Positions 17,756-25,631 are shown, counted from the stretch's first letter. The stretch is DNA of 64,000 bases from Alphaproteobacteria bacterium (GCA_016125135.1 WGMJ01000018.1:208707-272706); one strand, 5' to 3'. The notes: generated by a model not told the origin, from the sequence alone. Program-made: numbers and translations.

Positions 17756-18937
17756 ATGAGCAATACAAAAGCCCCTTTCCAATGGGATGACCCGCTTCTA
17801 TTAACAGAACAACTGACCGACGAAGAACGGATGGTACAACAAACCGCCCGCGACTTCGCAACCGAGAGGCTTTTGCCCGGTATTATCGAGGCGAACCGCC
17901 ACGAAAAATTCGACAAGAATATTATGAAGGAAATGGGCGCACTAGGCCTGCTGGGGCCAACCTTACAAGGTTATGGTTGTGCAGGCGTTTCGGAAGTGGC
18001 TTATGGTTTGATTGCGCGCGAGATGGAACGCGTCGATAGCGGCTACCGCTCTGCTCTTTCTGTTCAATCATCACTTGTGATGTACCCGATTTATACTTTC
18101 GGCAGTGACGCGCAGAAGGAAAAATATTTGCCCGGCCTTGCGAGCGGTGAGTTAATAGGCTGTTTTGGCCTAACCGAACCTGATGGCGGCTCGGACCCCG
18201 GCGCGATGACAACGCGCCTGAAGAAGAAAGGCGCTGGCTATACACTCTCGGGCGCGAAGCAATGGATTACCAACTCACCAATAGCTGACGTATTTGTTGT
18301 CTGGGCTAAAGACGAGCAGGATGAAATTGTCGGCGTTGTGCTTGAAAAAGGCATGAAGGGCCTGAGCGCACCGAAGATTGAAGGAAAATTCTCACTCCGC
18401 GCCTCCGTAACTGGCGGCATCAGCATGGATGAGGTTGAACTTACGCCTGATCATATTCTGCCAAACGCCAAGGGGATCAAATCACCCTTCATGTGTTTGA
18501 ACAAAGCACGCTACGGTATTTCATGGGGCGTGATGGGTGCAGCAGAAAATTGCTGGCATATCGCGCGGCAATACACGCTTGATCGCGTAATCTTCGGCAA
18601 ACCCCTTGCCGCCACACAACTTGTGCAAAAGAAACTCGCCGATATGATGACGGAAATTACGCTGGGGCTGCAGGGCTCGTTACGCCTCGGCCAGCTGATG
18701 GACCAGAAACGTGCCCCCGTTGAAGCGATTTCAATTATGAAGCGTAATAACTGCGGCAAAGCTTTAGAGATTGCCCGTGTGGCACGTGACATGCTGGGCG
18801 GCAACGGTATTGCCGATGAATATCATGTGATACGCCATATGATGAATTTAGAGGCCGTAAACACCTATGAAGGCACGCATGATATCCATGCGCTTATTCT
18901 GGGTCGCGCGCAGACAGGCCTACAAGCGTTTCAGTAA
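17756..18937 (+). CDS. gcdH: acyl-CoA dehydrogenase, glutaryl-CoA dehydrogenase type
   Basis: The 393-residue flavoprotein has the acyl-CoA dehydrogenase fold: [16 protein letters not shown] at the N-terminus, [17 protein letters not shown], the flavin-binding [15 protein letters not shown], and the catalytic region [20 protein letters not shown] with Glu as the base. The combination [18 protein letters not shown] and TYEGTHDIH is typical of glutaryl-CoA dehydrogenase, which oxidatively decarboxylates glutaryl-CoA to crotonyl-CoA in lysine and tryptophan breakdown, passing electrons to ETF. It stands alone, divergent from the rpiA operon. A close relative with other short-chain substrates cannot be excluded. 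Confidence 0.85.
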   Translation: MSNTKAPFQWDDPLLLTEQLTDEERMVQQTARDFATERLLPGIIEANRHEKFDKNIMKEMGALGLLGPTLQGYGCAGVSEVAYGLIAREMERVDSGYRSALSVQSSLVMYPIYTFGSDAQKEKYLPGLASGELIGCFGLTEPDGGSDPGAMTTRLKKKGAGYTLSGAKQWITNSPIADVFVVWAKDEQDEIVGVVLEKGMKGLSAPKIEGKFSLRASVTGGISMDEVELTPDHILPNAKGIKSPFMCLNKARYGISWGVMGAAENCWHIARQYTLDRVIFGKPLAATQLVQKKLADMMTEITLGLQGSLRLGQLMDQKRAPVEAISIMKRNNCGKALEIARVARDMLGGNGIADEYHVIRHMMNLEAVNTYEGTHDIHALILGRAQTGLQAFQ

Positions 18938-18941
18938 AACG

Positions 18942-18970
18942 TTGACATAGCGCTACTCAAATTCTACGGT
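18942..18970 (+). promoter_or_regulatory. sigma70-type promoter for the lipoprotein gene at 18996
   Basis: TTGACA (18942-18947), 17 bp spacer, TACGGT (18965-18970), then GAGGGGGAATC before the ATG at 18996. Confidence 0.5.
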
Positions 18971-18995
18971 GACTCCTAATAACTGAGGGGGAATC

Positions 18996-19361
18996 ATGAA
19001 AAACAGTATTAAGTTAGGCCTAGCCGCATTAGCCTTTTCAACGGCTGCCTGTGGGCCAACGCCGGAAGAGCGCGCCAATTTAGAGAGAATTGAGCATATA
19101 GACCGTATTGCCAGTGCCGCCATTTACGGTGCGCGAAACATGGCAAGAGAACAAGGCGGTGTGTGCGAAGGTGATACACTTCAAGTAAGATTGTGGAGCC
19201 AGCCGGAGCCTGTGCTTGTAACCATAGGCACAGAAAGCGATGCATCGGGCCGCGCCTTATATTTATACGAAAATGAAGAGTTCCGTGACTTTGCGGTCAC
19301 CTTCCCAGATTTTATACTTCATGACAGTAACCCTGTCCTTATGAAGCCTGAGTGCCTATAG
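18996..19361 (+). CDS. small lipoprotein of unknown function
   Basis: The 121-residue protein has a lipoprotein signal (MKNSIKLGLAALAFSTAAC) with lipobox TAAC, Cys19 being the lipidated residue. After cleavage it begins CGPTPEERANLERIEHI, a short helix, followed by a beta-rich part with two more cysteines (VCEGD and the penultimate PECL) that could form a disulfide. The ribosome binding site GAGGGGG is strong. No family is recognised. The residue after Cys is Gly, so sorting to the outer membrane is likely. Confidence 0.7.
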   Translation: MKNSIKLGLAALAFSTAACGPTPEERANLERIEHIDRIASAAIYGARNMAREQGGVCEGDTLQVRLWSQPEPVLVTIGTESDASGRALYLYENEEFRDFAVTFPDFILHDSNPVLMKPECL

Positions 19362-19372
19362 CATTATAAAAT

Positions 19373-19558
19373 TTATCGATTAGCCGGTCTGAATTTATCA
19401 ATAGCTGTACCTGCCACTGCGGGCGGTTCGTCGAGACTTCCTGCAATTATTGTATCGTTTGCTGCATAGCTTAGAGCGCTGGCGAGCAACATAGCTCCCA
19501 GAAGCCCTATTGGTATACCCACGATCCATGGGAACCCTTCTTCTTGTGGCGGCTTCAT
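19373..19558 (-). CDS. small single-span membrane protein
   Basis: A 61-residue open frame convergent with the lipoprotein gene. MKPPQEEGFPW is followed by one hydrophobic segment (IVGIPIGLLGAMLLASALSYA) and a polar tail. CAGGGA lies about eight bases before the ATG on the minus strand. No family is recognised and coding status is only probable. Confidence 0.42.
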   Translation of the reverse strand: MKPPQEEGFPWIVGIPIGLLGAMLLASALSYAANDTIIAGSLDEPPAVAGTAIDKFRPANR

Positions 19559-19675
19559 TTTATGTCCCTGTAATTTTTATTTTTTCTGACAATATCAAAG
19601 CCGCTGCATCCAATCAACGCTACAGCCCCTATATTGCTGTTTCGCAACAAGCCGTTTAAACTCTGCATTATAAAT

Positions 19676-20407
19676 ATGCTGGATCCGCGCCTCTTTATCT
19701 TACTAACTGCAGTTATATTTCTGCCTCTCAACGCCCACGCTACGCGGACGGTGACATCCCCTTATGTTGATGAAGGTACGTTAAAATTAAAGCTTAAAGG
19801 TGGCGTAACGCATGACGATGAACGTGCCGCACGTGATGGGGCCGTTGCCGCGAAGCTGGGCATGGAATATGGCTTTAAAGGGTTCTCGCTAGAGCTTGAA
19901 GGTGACATTGAAAACGCAGGGGATGATAATAACACGAACTACAACGCAACATCACTAAAGCTGAAAACACAGCTCACCGAAAAGGGCGCTTATTGGCTCG
20001 ATGTAGGCGCACGGCTAGCCTACGAAGAAAACCATACAGCTGGCCCCGAGAGTATGGAGCTAAAAATCATACTGGCAAAAGACACCGAGAAATTCCGCCA
20101 TATCGCCAATTTCATTTTTGACCGCGAGGTGGGTAATGGCGCGGTGAATGATATGAACGGCGGCTTCTCATGGGGAAGCCGTTATAAATGCAGCAAAGCG
20201 TTTCAGCCTGGTTTCGAGATGTATAATAATTTCGGGTCTCTTTCCAACCGGCCAGACTTTCAAGACCAAGACCACAGCATAGGCCCTGCCGTTTATGGCG
20301 GCTTTGGTGAAGGCTGGAAATACGAGGCGGCTTATCTGGCAGGCCTGACAGACAACGCGGCGGATGACCGTTTCAAATTTGTTATTGAGTATAGCGTCCC
20401 ATTTTAG
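19676..20407 (+). CDS. probable outer-membrane beta-barrel protein
   Basis: The protein of 243 residues has a signal peptide (MLDPRLFILLTAVIFLPLNAHA) and then alternating hydrophobic/polar strands such as LKLKLKGGVTH, AAKLGMEYGFKGFSLELEGDI, YWLDVGARLAYEEN and KYEAAYLAGLT. It ends with FKFVIEYSVPF, a terminal Phe typical of proteins inserted by the BAM machinery. The likely structure is an eight- to ten-stranded barrel. I chose the ATG at 19676 because it places the hydrophobic core in position for a signal peptide; the frame is open farther upstream. No specific family or ligand is evident. Confidence 0.7.
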   Translation: MLDPRLFILLTAVIFLPLNAHATRTVTSPYVDEGTLKLKLKGGVTHDDERAARDGAVAAKLGMEYGFKGFSLELEGDIENAGDDNNTNYNATSLKLKTQLTEKGAYWLDVGARLAYEENHTAGPESMELKIILAKDTEKFRHIANFIFDREVGNGAVNDMNGGFSWGSRYKCSKAFQPGFEMYNNFGSLSNRPDFQDQDHSIGPAVYGGFGEGWKYEAAYLAGLTDNAADDRFKFVIEYSVPF

Positions 20408-20502
20408 GGCGTTGGCAGGTGAAACGCCATTTGCACTAGCTGTACTGTTACAATCAGGCAAGCAGCGCTAAAAAGGGCCGCGAGAGGTAGTTCTTTTATC
20501 AT
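20404..20502 (-). CDS. possible 32-residue hydrophobic peptide
   Basis: A short frame on the minus strand encodes MIKELPLAALFSAACLIVTV followed by twelve residues ending HLPTP. It is a single hydrophobic helix with a charged N-terminus. CAGGGA is seven to eight bases before the ATG. Its stop codon overlaps that of the beta-barrel gene. It is too short to be judged on composition alone. Confidence 0.3.
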   Translation of the reverse strand: MIKELPLAALFSAACLIVTVQLVQMAFHLPTP

Positions 20503-20562
20503 TGAAAAATCCCTGTTTTTTCCAAGTATATACTTTTTTCGGGGAGCGGCCAAACTATAATA

Positions 20563-20591
20563 TTGACATATTCTAGGGCGGGGCCTAATCT
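20563..20591 (+). promoter_or_regulatory. sigma70-type promoter for the HD hydrolase gene
   Basis: TTGACA (20563-20568), 17 bp spacer, TAATCT (20586-20591). The start codon at 20617 follows after CAGGGTGG. Confidence 0.6.
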
Positions 20592-20616
20592 AGCCTGACT
20601 CCTCAGGGTGGAAAAA

Positions 20617-21327
20617 ATGAGTATCGCAAAAACAGATTTTGAAGATCCGGCACAGGCTGCGGCAAGGCTGGCAAAAGAGCGCATCAAAGCCGAAGCAAAA
20701 AGACTATATGGCCACATAGGTGATGGGCCGCTTAAAGCAGCGCGTTATCTTGCGCAGACACTTTTCAAAGATGTTAGATACGGCAACCGCCCCTACTTCG
20801 AACATCTCGAGCATGTTGCACTGGAACAAATGAAAGGCCCGCAGCCTTATGGCCACCGCGTGGTCGCAGGCTACCTGCACGACCTGTTGGAAGACATTGA
20901 AGGCTGGACAGCACAAGACCTGCTTGATATCGGCTTCCCGAAATATACAGTTGATATTATTGTTGCCGTTACAAAACAGGAAGGCGAGCTTTATTTCGAT
21001 GCCATGCAGCGCGTCAGTTTGAACGCTGAAGCAATTCACGTGAAACTGGCTGATCTTGGCATGAACAGTAATGCCCGCGGCCTGCCACGCGCCCCGACCG
21101 AAAAAGACCTCGGCCGCCTGCAAAAATACTGGATGGCGCAACGCTACCTTGAAGCTGTCCGTGACGGGGAAATCAAGCCTGGCTCATGCCCTGTAGAGTT
21201 TATTACAAAGAATATTGATGCCTTTGCCAAAGATGAAAGCCACAAACAGCAGCTCCTGGCTATTTTACATGCGGAAACATCTGCATCCCCCGTTGCGCCA
21301 ACACCACAGGAGCGCCACGCAGCATGA
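20617..21327 (+). CDS. HD-domain phosphohydrolase resembling the RelA/SpoT hydrolase domain
   Basis: The 236-residue protein has the metal-binding pattern of (p)ppGpp hydrolases: YFEHLEHVA (His63/His66), GYLHDLLEDIEG with His88-Asp89 and the following Glu-Asp, FPKYTVDIIVAVTKQEGE, and IHVKLADLGMN with Asp near 146. This spacing matches small alarmone hydrolases (MESH1 type), so hydrolysis of an alarmone or NADPH-like phosphate is plausible. No synthetase domain or ACT/TGS tail is present. An upstream GTG at 20608 is in frame; I prefer ATG 20617 by spacing. The next gene overlaps by four bases (ATGA), which suggests a coupled two-gene unit under the promoter at 20563. Confidence 0.72.
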   Translation: MSIAKTDFEDPAQAAARLAKERIKAEAKRLYGHIGDGPLKAARYLAQTLFKDVRYGNRPYFEHLEHVALEQMKGPQPYGHRVVAGYLHDLLEDIEGWTAQDLLDIGFPKYTVDIIVAVTKQEGELYFDAMQRVSLNAEAIHVKLADLGMNSNARGLPRAPTEKDLGRLQKYWMAQRYLEAVRDGEIKPGSCPVEFITKNIDAFAKDESHKQQLLAILHAETSASPVAPTPQERHAA

Positions 21328-22286
21328 GCTTTACAGCACTACAGCAGGAAATTGACACACTCCGTACCTTAGGCAACCGCATTGAAGGTATTGAGAATGG
21401 CTTAAAAAACCGTGGACGGGCATTGAGCGACCATTTGGAACACGGCACAGACATGCCGGCATTTGATACCAATACTGCCGATTTAAATGAAATTGCAAAG
21501 CTGCTTAGCGGCGTCCCTGCAGAAGAGCGCGCCGAAAACTATGCCGGCATCATACAGCAGAAAAGCATCAGACATTGGGGCGAGATGGCCGAAACACTGA
21601 TCCGTATCCGCCACAACATGCATGTTCTTTCGAGCCTCGAATTTTATGCGCAGAAATGTGCTGAAATGGAAATAGAGCTTTTAAAATTTGAAGGCCGCAC
21701 AAGAAAGCTGAGTACACAAGAGCAGGAGGCCATACGCCTTGCCACGAATGCTGTTGCCAACGTGCAACGCATGATGGAGTTAAGAGCACAGGAAATTGAA
21801 AAAATTTCAGCCAATCTGCCGCAAATTATTATAGGGCTTGAAAGCTTGGGCTATACAGAGGTCGCACAAGAGATTAAAGCCGAGGCAGACAACGCCGAGC
21901 AAGCCGCCGAACAATTCAAAAACGACATGCGGCGCGATGCCATAACTGATAATGAAAAGAACCGGCTTTTTACACAGGCAAGCGTCGACTGCGTAGAGGA
22001 TTTCTGTGACCTCGTGGAACATTATACCCAGACGGGCGACAGCTTCCTCCAGCTTTATAATAACCACACTATTCTCGAAATCCCTGAAGGACTGGAATCA
22101 ACAAAAACCAAGACTTCTGCAATAAGCTGGTCTGGCGACGCATATCTTGCTGGAAGTGACAAATGCAAACTGGCACACGCACTGCTTATGCCGGCACTCA
22201 GCAGCCTTGAACAGCTTCTTGAACGCAGACAAGACGCTATGCTTTCCGAACTAGGCTCTGCCCCACCTGTTATGGGTTTGAATTAA
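21324..22286 (+). CDS. coiled-coil protein of unknown function
   Basis: The 320-residue protein is mostly helical with heptad-like stretches at about residues 1-35 (FTALQQEIDTLRTLGNRIEG), 95-160 and 175-215, and an EQLLERRQDAML helix near the C-terminus. No signal peptide or membrane segment is seen, and I recognise no domain. Its ATG overlaps the stop of the HD hydrolase, so stoichiometric production with that enzyme is expected; it may be a scaffold or regulatory partner. The gene is convergent with the orphan operon at 22305-23952. Confidence 0.65.
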   Translation: MSFTALQQEIDTLRTLGNRIEGIENGLKNRGRALSDHLEHGTDMPAFDTNTADLNEIAKLLSGVPAEERAENYAGIIQQKSIRHWGEMAETLIRIRHNMHVLSSLEFYAQKCAEMEIELLKFEGRTRKLSTQEQEAIRLATNAVANVQRMMELRAQEIEKISANLPQIIIGLESLGYTEVAQEIKAEADNAEQAAEQFKNDMRRDAITDNEKNRLFTQASVDCVEDFCDLVEHYTQTGDSFLQLYNNHTILEIPEGLESTKTKTSAISWSGDAYLAGSDKCKLAHALLMPALSSLEQLLERRQDAMLSELGSAPPVMGLN

Positions 22287-22304
22287 TAAATTTCAGAAAA
22301 ATGG

Positions 22305-22532
22305 CTAGAACGGCCTACTTGCTTCGAAAGTAATATTGCCGCTTTTTACTGATGGCGCGACTGCGTGTTTGAAACATTTGCCCAGTTGAACGGCTGTAAA
22401 GCTTGTACCTGCTGCCAAAGCAGCCCACACAGGCCCACCCCAGAAAAACCCCGTAAGGCCTGCAAGAGCCGTAATACGCCCCCCGCTCCATTTGGAACGC
22501 CCGGCGGCTTCGATAATGATTTTTCCGGCCAT
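22305..22532 (-). CDS. small glycine-rich membrane protein
   Basis: The 75-residue protein starts MAGKIIIEAAGRSKWSGGR and has a hydrophobic, glycine/alanine-rich segment (ALAGLTGFFWGGPVWAALAA) that could cross the membrane or insert as a hairpin. The ATG is five bases after the stop of the upstream gene, implying coupled translation; no separate ribosome binding site is visible. It is the last gene of a three-gene orphan operon. A longer frame upstream would overlap the neighbouring gene by about 60 bases and is less likely. Confidence 0.5.
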   Translation of the reverse strand: MAGKIIIEAAGRSKWSGGRITALAGLTGFFWGGPVWAALAAGTSFTAVQLGKCFKHAVAPSVKSGNITFEASRPF

Positions 22533-22537
22533 TTTAT

Positions 22538-22822
22538 CTAGTGGAATACAGGTGAGCATCCTGCTGCATCTCTTGACGCATTCATAACCGCACATTCATC
22601 CAGAAACCTGTCTATTTCTTCACTTGCCTGCCCCATATCGGCAATGATTTGGAGCATGTCCGGCGGAAGATCGTTCAGCTTTGTTGGATCTGCTATAAGC
22701 TGCGTAATCAGCTCTGCCCCTTGATTGAAATTCTCAAAATCGCTCGGCTGCGGGAAAAGTTCAGCAAGCAAGTCTTCCTCATCGGCATTTGTCGTTGACG
22801 CGTTTTTGAATGATTGCTGCAT
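22538..22822 (-). CDS. small acidic protein of unknown function
   Basis: The 94-residue protein is strongly acidic (ADEEDLLAELFPQPSDFENF) and helical, with two cysteines. An optimal ribosome binding site (CAGGAGGT) lies before the ATG at 22822, so it is very likely translated. It is the middle gene of the orphan operon that begins with the duplicated-domain protein at 23952. No family is recognised. Confidence 0.65.
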   Translation of the reverse strand: MQQSFKNASTTNADEEDLLAELFPQPSDFENFNQGAELITQLIADPTKLNDLPPDMLQIIADMGQASEEIDRFLDECAVMNASRDAAGCSPVFH

Positions 22823-22851
22823 GACTACCTCCTGAAGATTCTAAATTGCTG

Positions 22852-23952
22852 TTAAAAATTGTAAGCTATAGGGCCAAACGCCTCACTAACGAGGGCATTA
22901 TCATCTTCCACGGCTTGAGTAGCTTGTGCAGAGGCGCGTGGGGTCAATATTTTTTGATAGTTCAAGGCTGATCGCAAAATACAGGTAAGATTTTCCTGCG
23001 TGAGCGGCCATGTGAGTTTTCCTGTTTCTGCGTTATATGAAACATCTGAAATGCCGATATGTGCCAGAAATTTTTGTTCGATTTCAGCAGAAGTTGCATT
23101 CATACGGGTCTTGTAATAATCCCTGCTAACGGCACCGGCATTGTATTCACAAGAGGATTTCCCACCCATGCCCAATTCGTATGCCGCAGCCGCCTTTGCT
23201 TTCTCGACAAGCGGGACTAGATAGCCGTCAATTGTCTGCAGCTTTAACGTTCTTCCATCGGCCGAAACCACGAAAGGATATTCCTCGTTCTGAATTGCCT
23301 GTAATAGGTCAGTTGCCTCGTGAAAGTCGGATAGGTCCAGATTGAAAACCTGCGGCACCGAGGCAAGTCGTGCCTGCTGGCGCAGTTCTAGCTCCCATGA
23401 TTTCTGCTTAACGGCAGCATGCATAATCGCCTCTATATTTTCTTTAATGACCGGAAAGCTTAACTCTCCTTTTTCAGAGTCATAGAAACCGCCTTTAATA
23501 CCAATCTTCTCGTATATTTTTAAGAAGGCTGGGGCTGATTGTGGAGAAACAGAACAAGAGTAGCTATTTCTATATGTTTCAAAATTTGTAAAGCTAATAT
23601 TGGACTCATAGCTAATTCCTATCTCACGTGCGGCCCATGTTTCCGCATCATTAATCATAGGCAGGAGTCTTTTGGCGCTGGTTTTTAGTTTAAGGGTTTT
23701 CCCTTCATCAATAATCTGGTGCTCAAAGTCCTTCCATTCGGTCATTGCTTTGAAAATATTTTCAGCGTTGGGAATTTTGCTAATATCCAGATAGAATATT
23801 TTATATCTTAGCTCATCAAGACCTGTAACAAAGGCTGCTGTTGCCCCGCAAATCAGCGCTCCTTTGGGACCACCCACCGCCCCCATAGTTGCGGCGAAAG
23901 CTGCTTTGGCAACGACTCTTCTAAATGGCGTTCTTGGCTTTTCTACAAACAT
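22852..23952 (-). CDS. unknown protein made of two tandem copies of one domain
   Basis: This 366-residue protein starts with a glycine/alanine-rich hydrophobic segment (about 12-45) and then carries two related modules, about 53-184 and 202-334. Both run: a leader strand (FYLDISKI / FNLDLSDF), GKTLKLKT / GRTLKLQT, a helix with ALPM-type spacing (RLLPMIN / YLVPLVE), AAREIGI / AAAYELGM, a cysteine-containing loop, KIGIKGGFYDSEKGELSFPV / HIGISDVSYNAETGKLTWPL, then KENIEAIM / QENLTCIL. The start at 23952 is set by GAGGGG upstream of ATG. A clear promoter precedes it. No family is recognised; the N-terminal segment may anchor the protein in the membrane. Confidence 0.7.
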   Translation of the reverse strand: MFVEKPRTPFRRVVAKAAFAATMGAVGGPKGALICGATAAFVTGLDELRYKIFYLDISKIPNAENIFKAMTEWKDFEHQIIDEGKTLKLKTSAKRLLPMINDAETWAAREIGISYESNISFTNFETYRNSYSCSVSPQSAPAFLKIYEKIGIKGGFYDSEKGELSFPVIKENIEAIMHAAVKQKSWELELRQQARLASVPQVFNLDLSDFHEATDLLQAIQNEEYPFVVSADGRTLKLQTIDGYLVPLVEKAKAAAAYELGMGGKSSCEYNAGAVSRDYYKTRMNATSAEIEQKFLAHIGISDVSYNAETGKLTWPLTQENLTCILRSALNYQKILTPRASAQATQAVEDDNALVSEAFGPIAYNF

Positions 23953-23982
23953 AAAAATATCCCCTCGTAAAATATACGAGAG

Positions 23983-24011
23983 TTTATAGGACATTTATTT
24001 GTTTATGTCAA
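23983..24011 (-). promoter_or_regulatory. sigma70-type promoter of the orphan operon
   Basis: On the minus strand TTGACA (24006-24011), 17 bp spacer, TATAAA (23983-23988). Between it and the start codon, CTCGT and ACGAG (23964-23980) form a hairpin that overlaps the start of the ribosome binding site GAGGGG. Confidence 0.65.
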
Positions 24012-24031
24012 TTTATTATAGAAAATAGGAT

Positions 24032-24517
24032 TTAAATCTCATCCTCATCATCCAGACTGGCGAGGCCGGAGAAGGATGACTGGCTGGCAAGGAAGCGTTC
24101 GAGCTGGCGCATCACACTAATAATATCGTGCAAAGTTTTGTCGTTTACTTCTGTTGATTTCAGTTTTTCTTCATGCTTGCTGAACATGTCGGTGATCATT
24201 TTGTGGAGCTTCTTGCCCTTCTCGGTCAGCTTCACGCGGAACGAGCGTTTATCATGCACTGAGCGCTGTTGCTCGATATAGCCTGTTTCCACCATCTTTT
24301 TCACGTTGTAGGAAACGTTTGAACCAAGGTAGTAACCACGCAGCGTTAACTCGCCCACTGTCAGTTCGTCATGGCCAATATTGTGCAAAATCATCGCTTG
24401 CACGTTGTTGATGTCAAGAATGTGATGCTTATCAAGTTCAGCTTTCACCACGTCAAGAAAATAGCGGTGCAGGCGTTCAAACATATGAATCGCATCGTAA
24501 TAAGGCGTTGTATGCAC
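24032..24517 (-). CDS. ldtR: MarR-family regulator, LdtR-like
   Basis: The 161-residue winged-helix protein contains INNVQAMILHNIGHDELTVG, then the recognition helix and wing region LRGYYLGSNVSYNVKKMVE, GYIEQQRSVHDKRSFRVKLTEKG. This GYYLGSNVSYN signature is that of LdtR-type regulators of alphaproteobacteria, which control an L,D-transpeptidase gene and stress tolerance (Liberibacter, Sinorhizobium). No transpeptidase gene lies nearby, so targets are elsewhere. A perfect 6-5-6 palindrome at 24560-24576 upstream may be its own operator. The acidic C-terminal tail (LDDEDEI) is unusual but not informative. Confidence 0.8.
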   Translation of the reverse strand: MHTTPYYDAIHMFERLHRYFLDVVKAELDKHHILDINNVQAMILHNIGHDELTVGELTLRGYYLGSNVSYNVKKMVETGYIEQQRSVHDKRSFRVKLTEKGKKLHKMITDMFSKHEEKLKSTEVNDKTLHDIISVMRQLERFLASQSSFSGLASLDDEDEI

Positions 24518-24559
24518 GGGCGTTACTCCAGATTTTTATTATTATTTAGATAGTTTTGA

Positions 24560-24576
24560 GATAGATTCTTTCTATC
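24560..24576. promoter_or_regulatory. palindromic operator candidate upstream of ldtR
   Basis: GATAGA and TCTATC are separated by five bases, 43 bp before the ldtR start codon. MarR proteins bind such palindromes as dimers and often regulate themselves. Confidence 0.4.
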
Positions 24577-24617
24577 CTTATGATAATAAAGGTTTTTCCT
24601 GAAGCAAAGCTTAATTT

Positions 24618-24892
24618 AGGGCCTTCCTTTGCCTATTTCGTCAAATTCTGTTCACCCTAGTATAGCCAGATGGCAGGAAAAGCCACGCAGCACTAGCCTG
24701 CGCCTAATGCGAGTGGCTTTGACGAACCAGATGGCTATACTAGGGTGAACCCAATAGGGCGCGGCAAATTTACATGGGCTGATCGTTCAAATGGCTTGTT
24801 ATTAGGGCAAGGCTAGCAACTGCGCCATTTTCACTTCCATCCATGTAAATTTGTCTCGCGCAGAATTGATGAAATAGGCAAAGGAAGGCCCT
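24618..24892. other. 275 bp nested inverted-repeat (three-way-junction) structure
   Basis: This otherwise gene-free stretch between ldtR and the TrmN6-like gene has three sets of complementary arms. Outer arms: 24618-24650 with 24861-24892, 22 perfect pairs starting AGGGCCTTCC and about ten more with one wobble and one bulge. Arm 1: 24651-24668 with 24732-24749, 18 perfect pairs (TTCACCCTAGTATAGCCA), enclosing stem AAAGCCAC/GTGGCTTT and a small stem CGCAG/CTGCG. Arm 2: CAAATTTACATGG 24765-24777 with 24841-24853, 13 perfect pairs, flanked by GCGCG/CGCGC. The outer stem leads directly into arm 1. No target-site duplication is evident. It could be a structured RNA, a transposase-free mobile element, or both. 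Confidence 0.75.
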
Positions 24893-24902
24893 GGTTGACG
24901 TA

Positions 24903-25631
24903 ATGCCAGAAGAGATACATGTTTTAGACAAAAAAGTGCGGCTTTTACAGCCCGATACAGGGTTTCGCACGGGATTAGACAGCGTGATGCTGGCTGCTGC
25001 CTGCCCTGCTGCTGATTTTGAAACTGTGCTCGATATAGGTTGCGGTGTTGGCGGCGCGGCGTTCAGCTTGCTTTACCGCGAAAGGCAGATAAAGCTTACC
25101 GGTGTTGACCTGCAACCCGTGATGATTGAACTGGCGCAAGAAAACGCAAAGCTGAACAAGCTTGAAGCGCAATGTAATTTTATTCAAAGCGATATACGCA
25201 ATTTTACCGCGCCGCTTTTTGACCACGTGATCTGCAACCCGCCCTACCTTGAAGCCGCTACACATGTGCCCTCACCCGATGCCGGCCTTGCCATGGCGCG
25301 CGGCCACCAAAGCGAAGATATTTCACTGGAAGACTGGGTGAAAGCTGCGCACAGGCTTGTGAAATCAAACGGGTCATTCACGCTTATTCACCGCGCTGAC
25401 CAGCTTGACCGCATAATCCACGCGCTTGGAAAAATGTTTGGCAAAACAGATATTATTCCGCTCTGGCCTAAAGCGGGCGAACCAGCCAACCGCGTGATTG
25501 TAAGAACATGGAAAGATAAACGCTCGCCAATTACATTATTGCCTGGCCTTATCAGGCATGAAGAAGATGGCAGCTATACGAAAGAGGCTCAGTTAATTCT
25601 GCGCGAAGGTAAAGCGTTTGTAACAGACTGA
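24903..25631 (+). CDS. TrmN6-like tRNA1(Val) adenine-N6 methyltransferase
   Basis: The 242-residue class I methyltransferase has VLDIGCGVGGAAFSL (SAM motif I), GVDLQPVMIELAQENA (motif II) and the amino-methylase catalytic motif NPPYLEAA. LLQPDTGFRTGLDSVMLAA at the N-terminus is typical of the YfiC/COG4123 group, which includes TrmN6, the enzyme methylating A37 of tRNA1-Val. Some relatives modify other substrates, so the exact target is uncertain. The ATG lies only ten bases after the three-arm structure at 24618-24892, without a good ribosome binding site. Its 3' end overlaps the convergent gene at 25589 by 43 bp. Confidence 0.8.
   Translation: MPEEIHVLDKKVRLLQPDTGFRTGLDSVMLAAACPAADFETVLDIGCGVGGAAFSLLYRERQIKLTGVDLQPVMIELAQENAKLNKLEAQCNFIQSDIRNFTAPLFDHVICNPPYLEAATHVPSPDAGLAMARGHQSEDISLEDWVKAAHRLVKSNGSFTLIHRADQLDRIIHALGKMFGKTDIIPLWPKAGEPANRVIVRTWKDKRSPITLLPGLIRHEEDGSYTKEAQLILREGKAFVTD

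Noticed and set aside
20608..20616. GTG start for the HD hydrolase
   Set aside because: The GTG overlaps the apparent ribosome binding site GGGTGG; ATG at 20617 has better spacing.
24770..24970. Minus-strand frame over the three-arm structure
   Set aside because: It crosses the inverted repeats and the start of the TrmN6-like gene and has no ribosome binding site.
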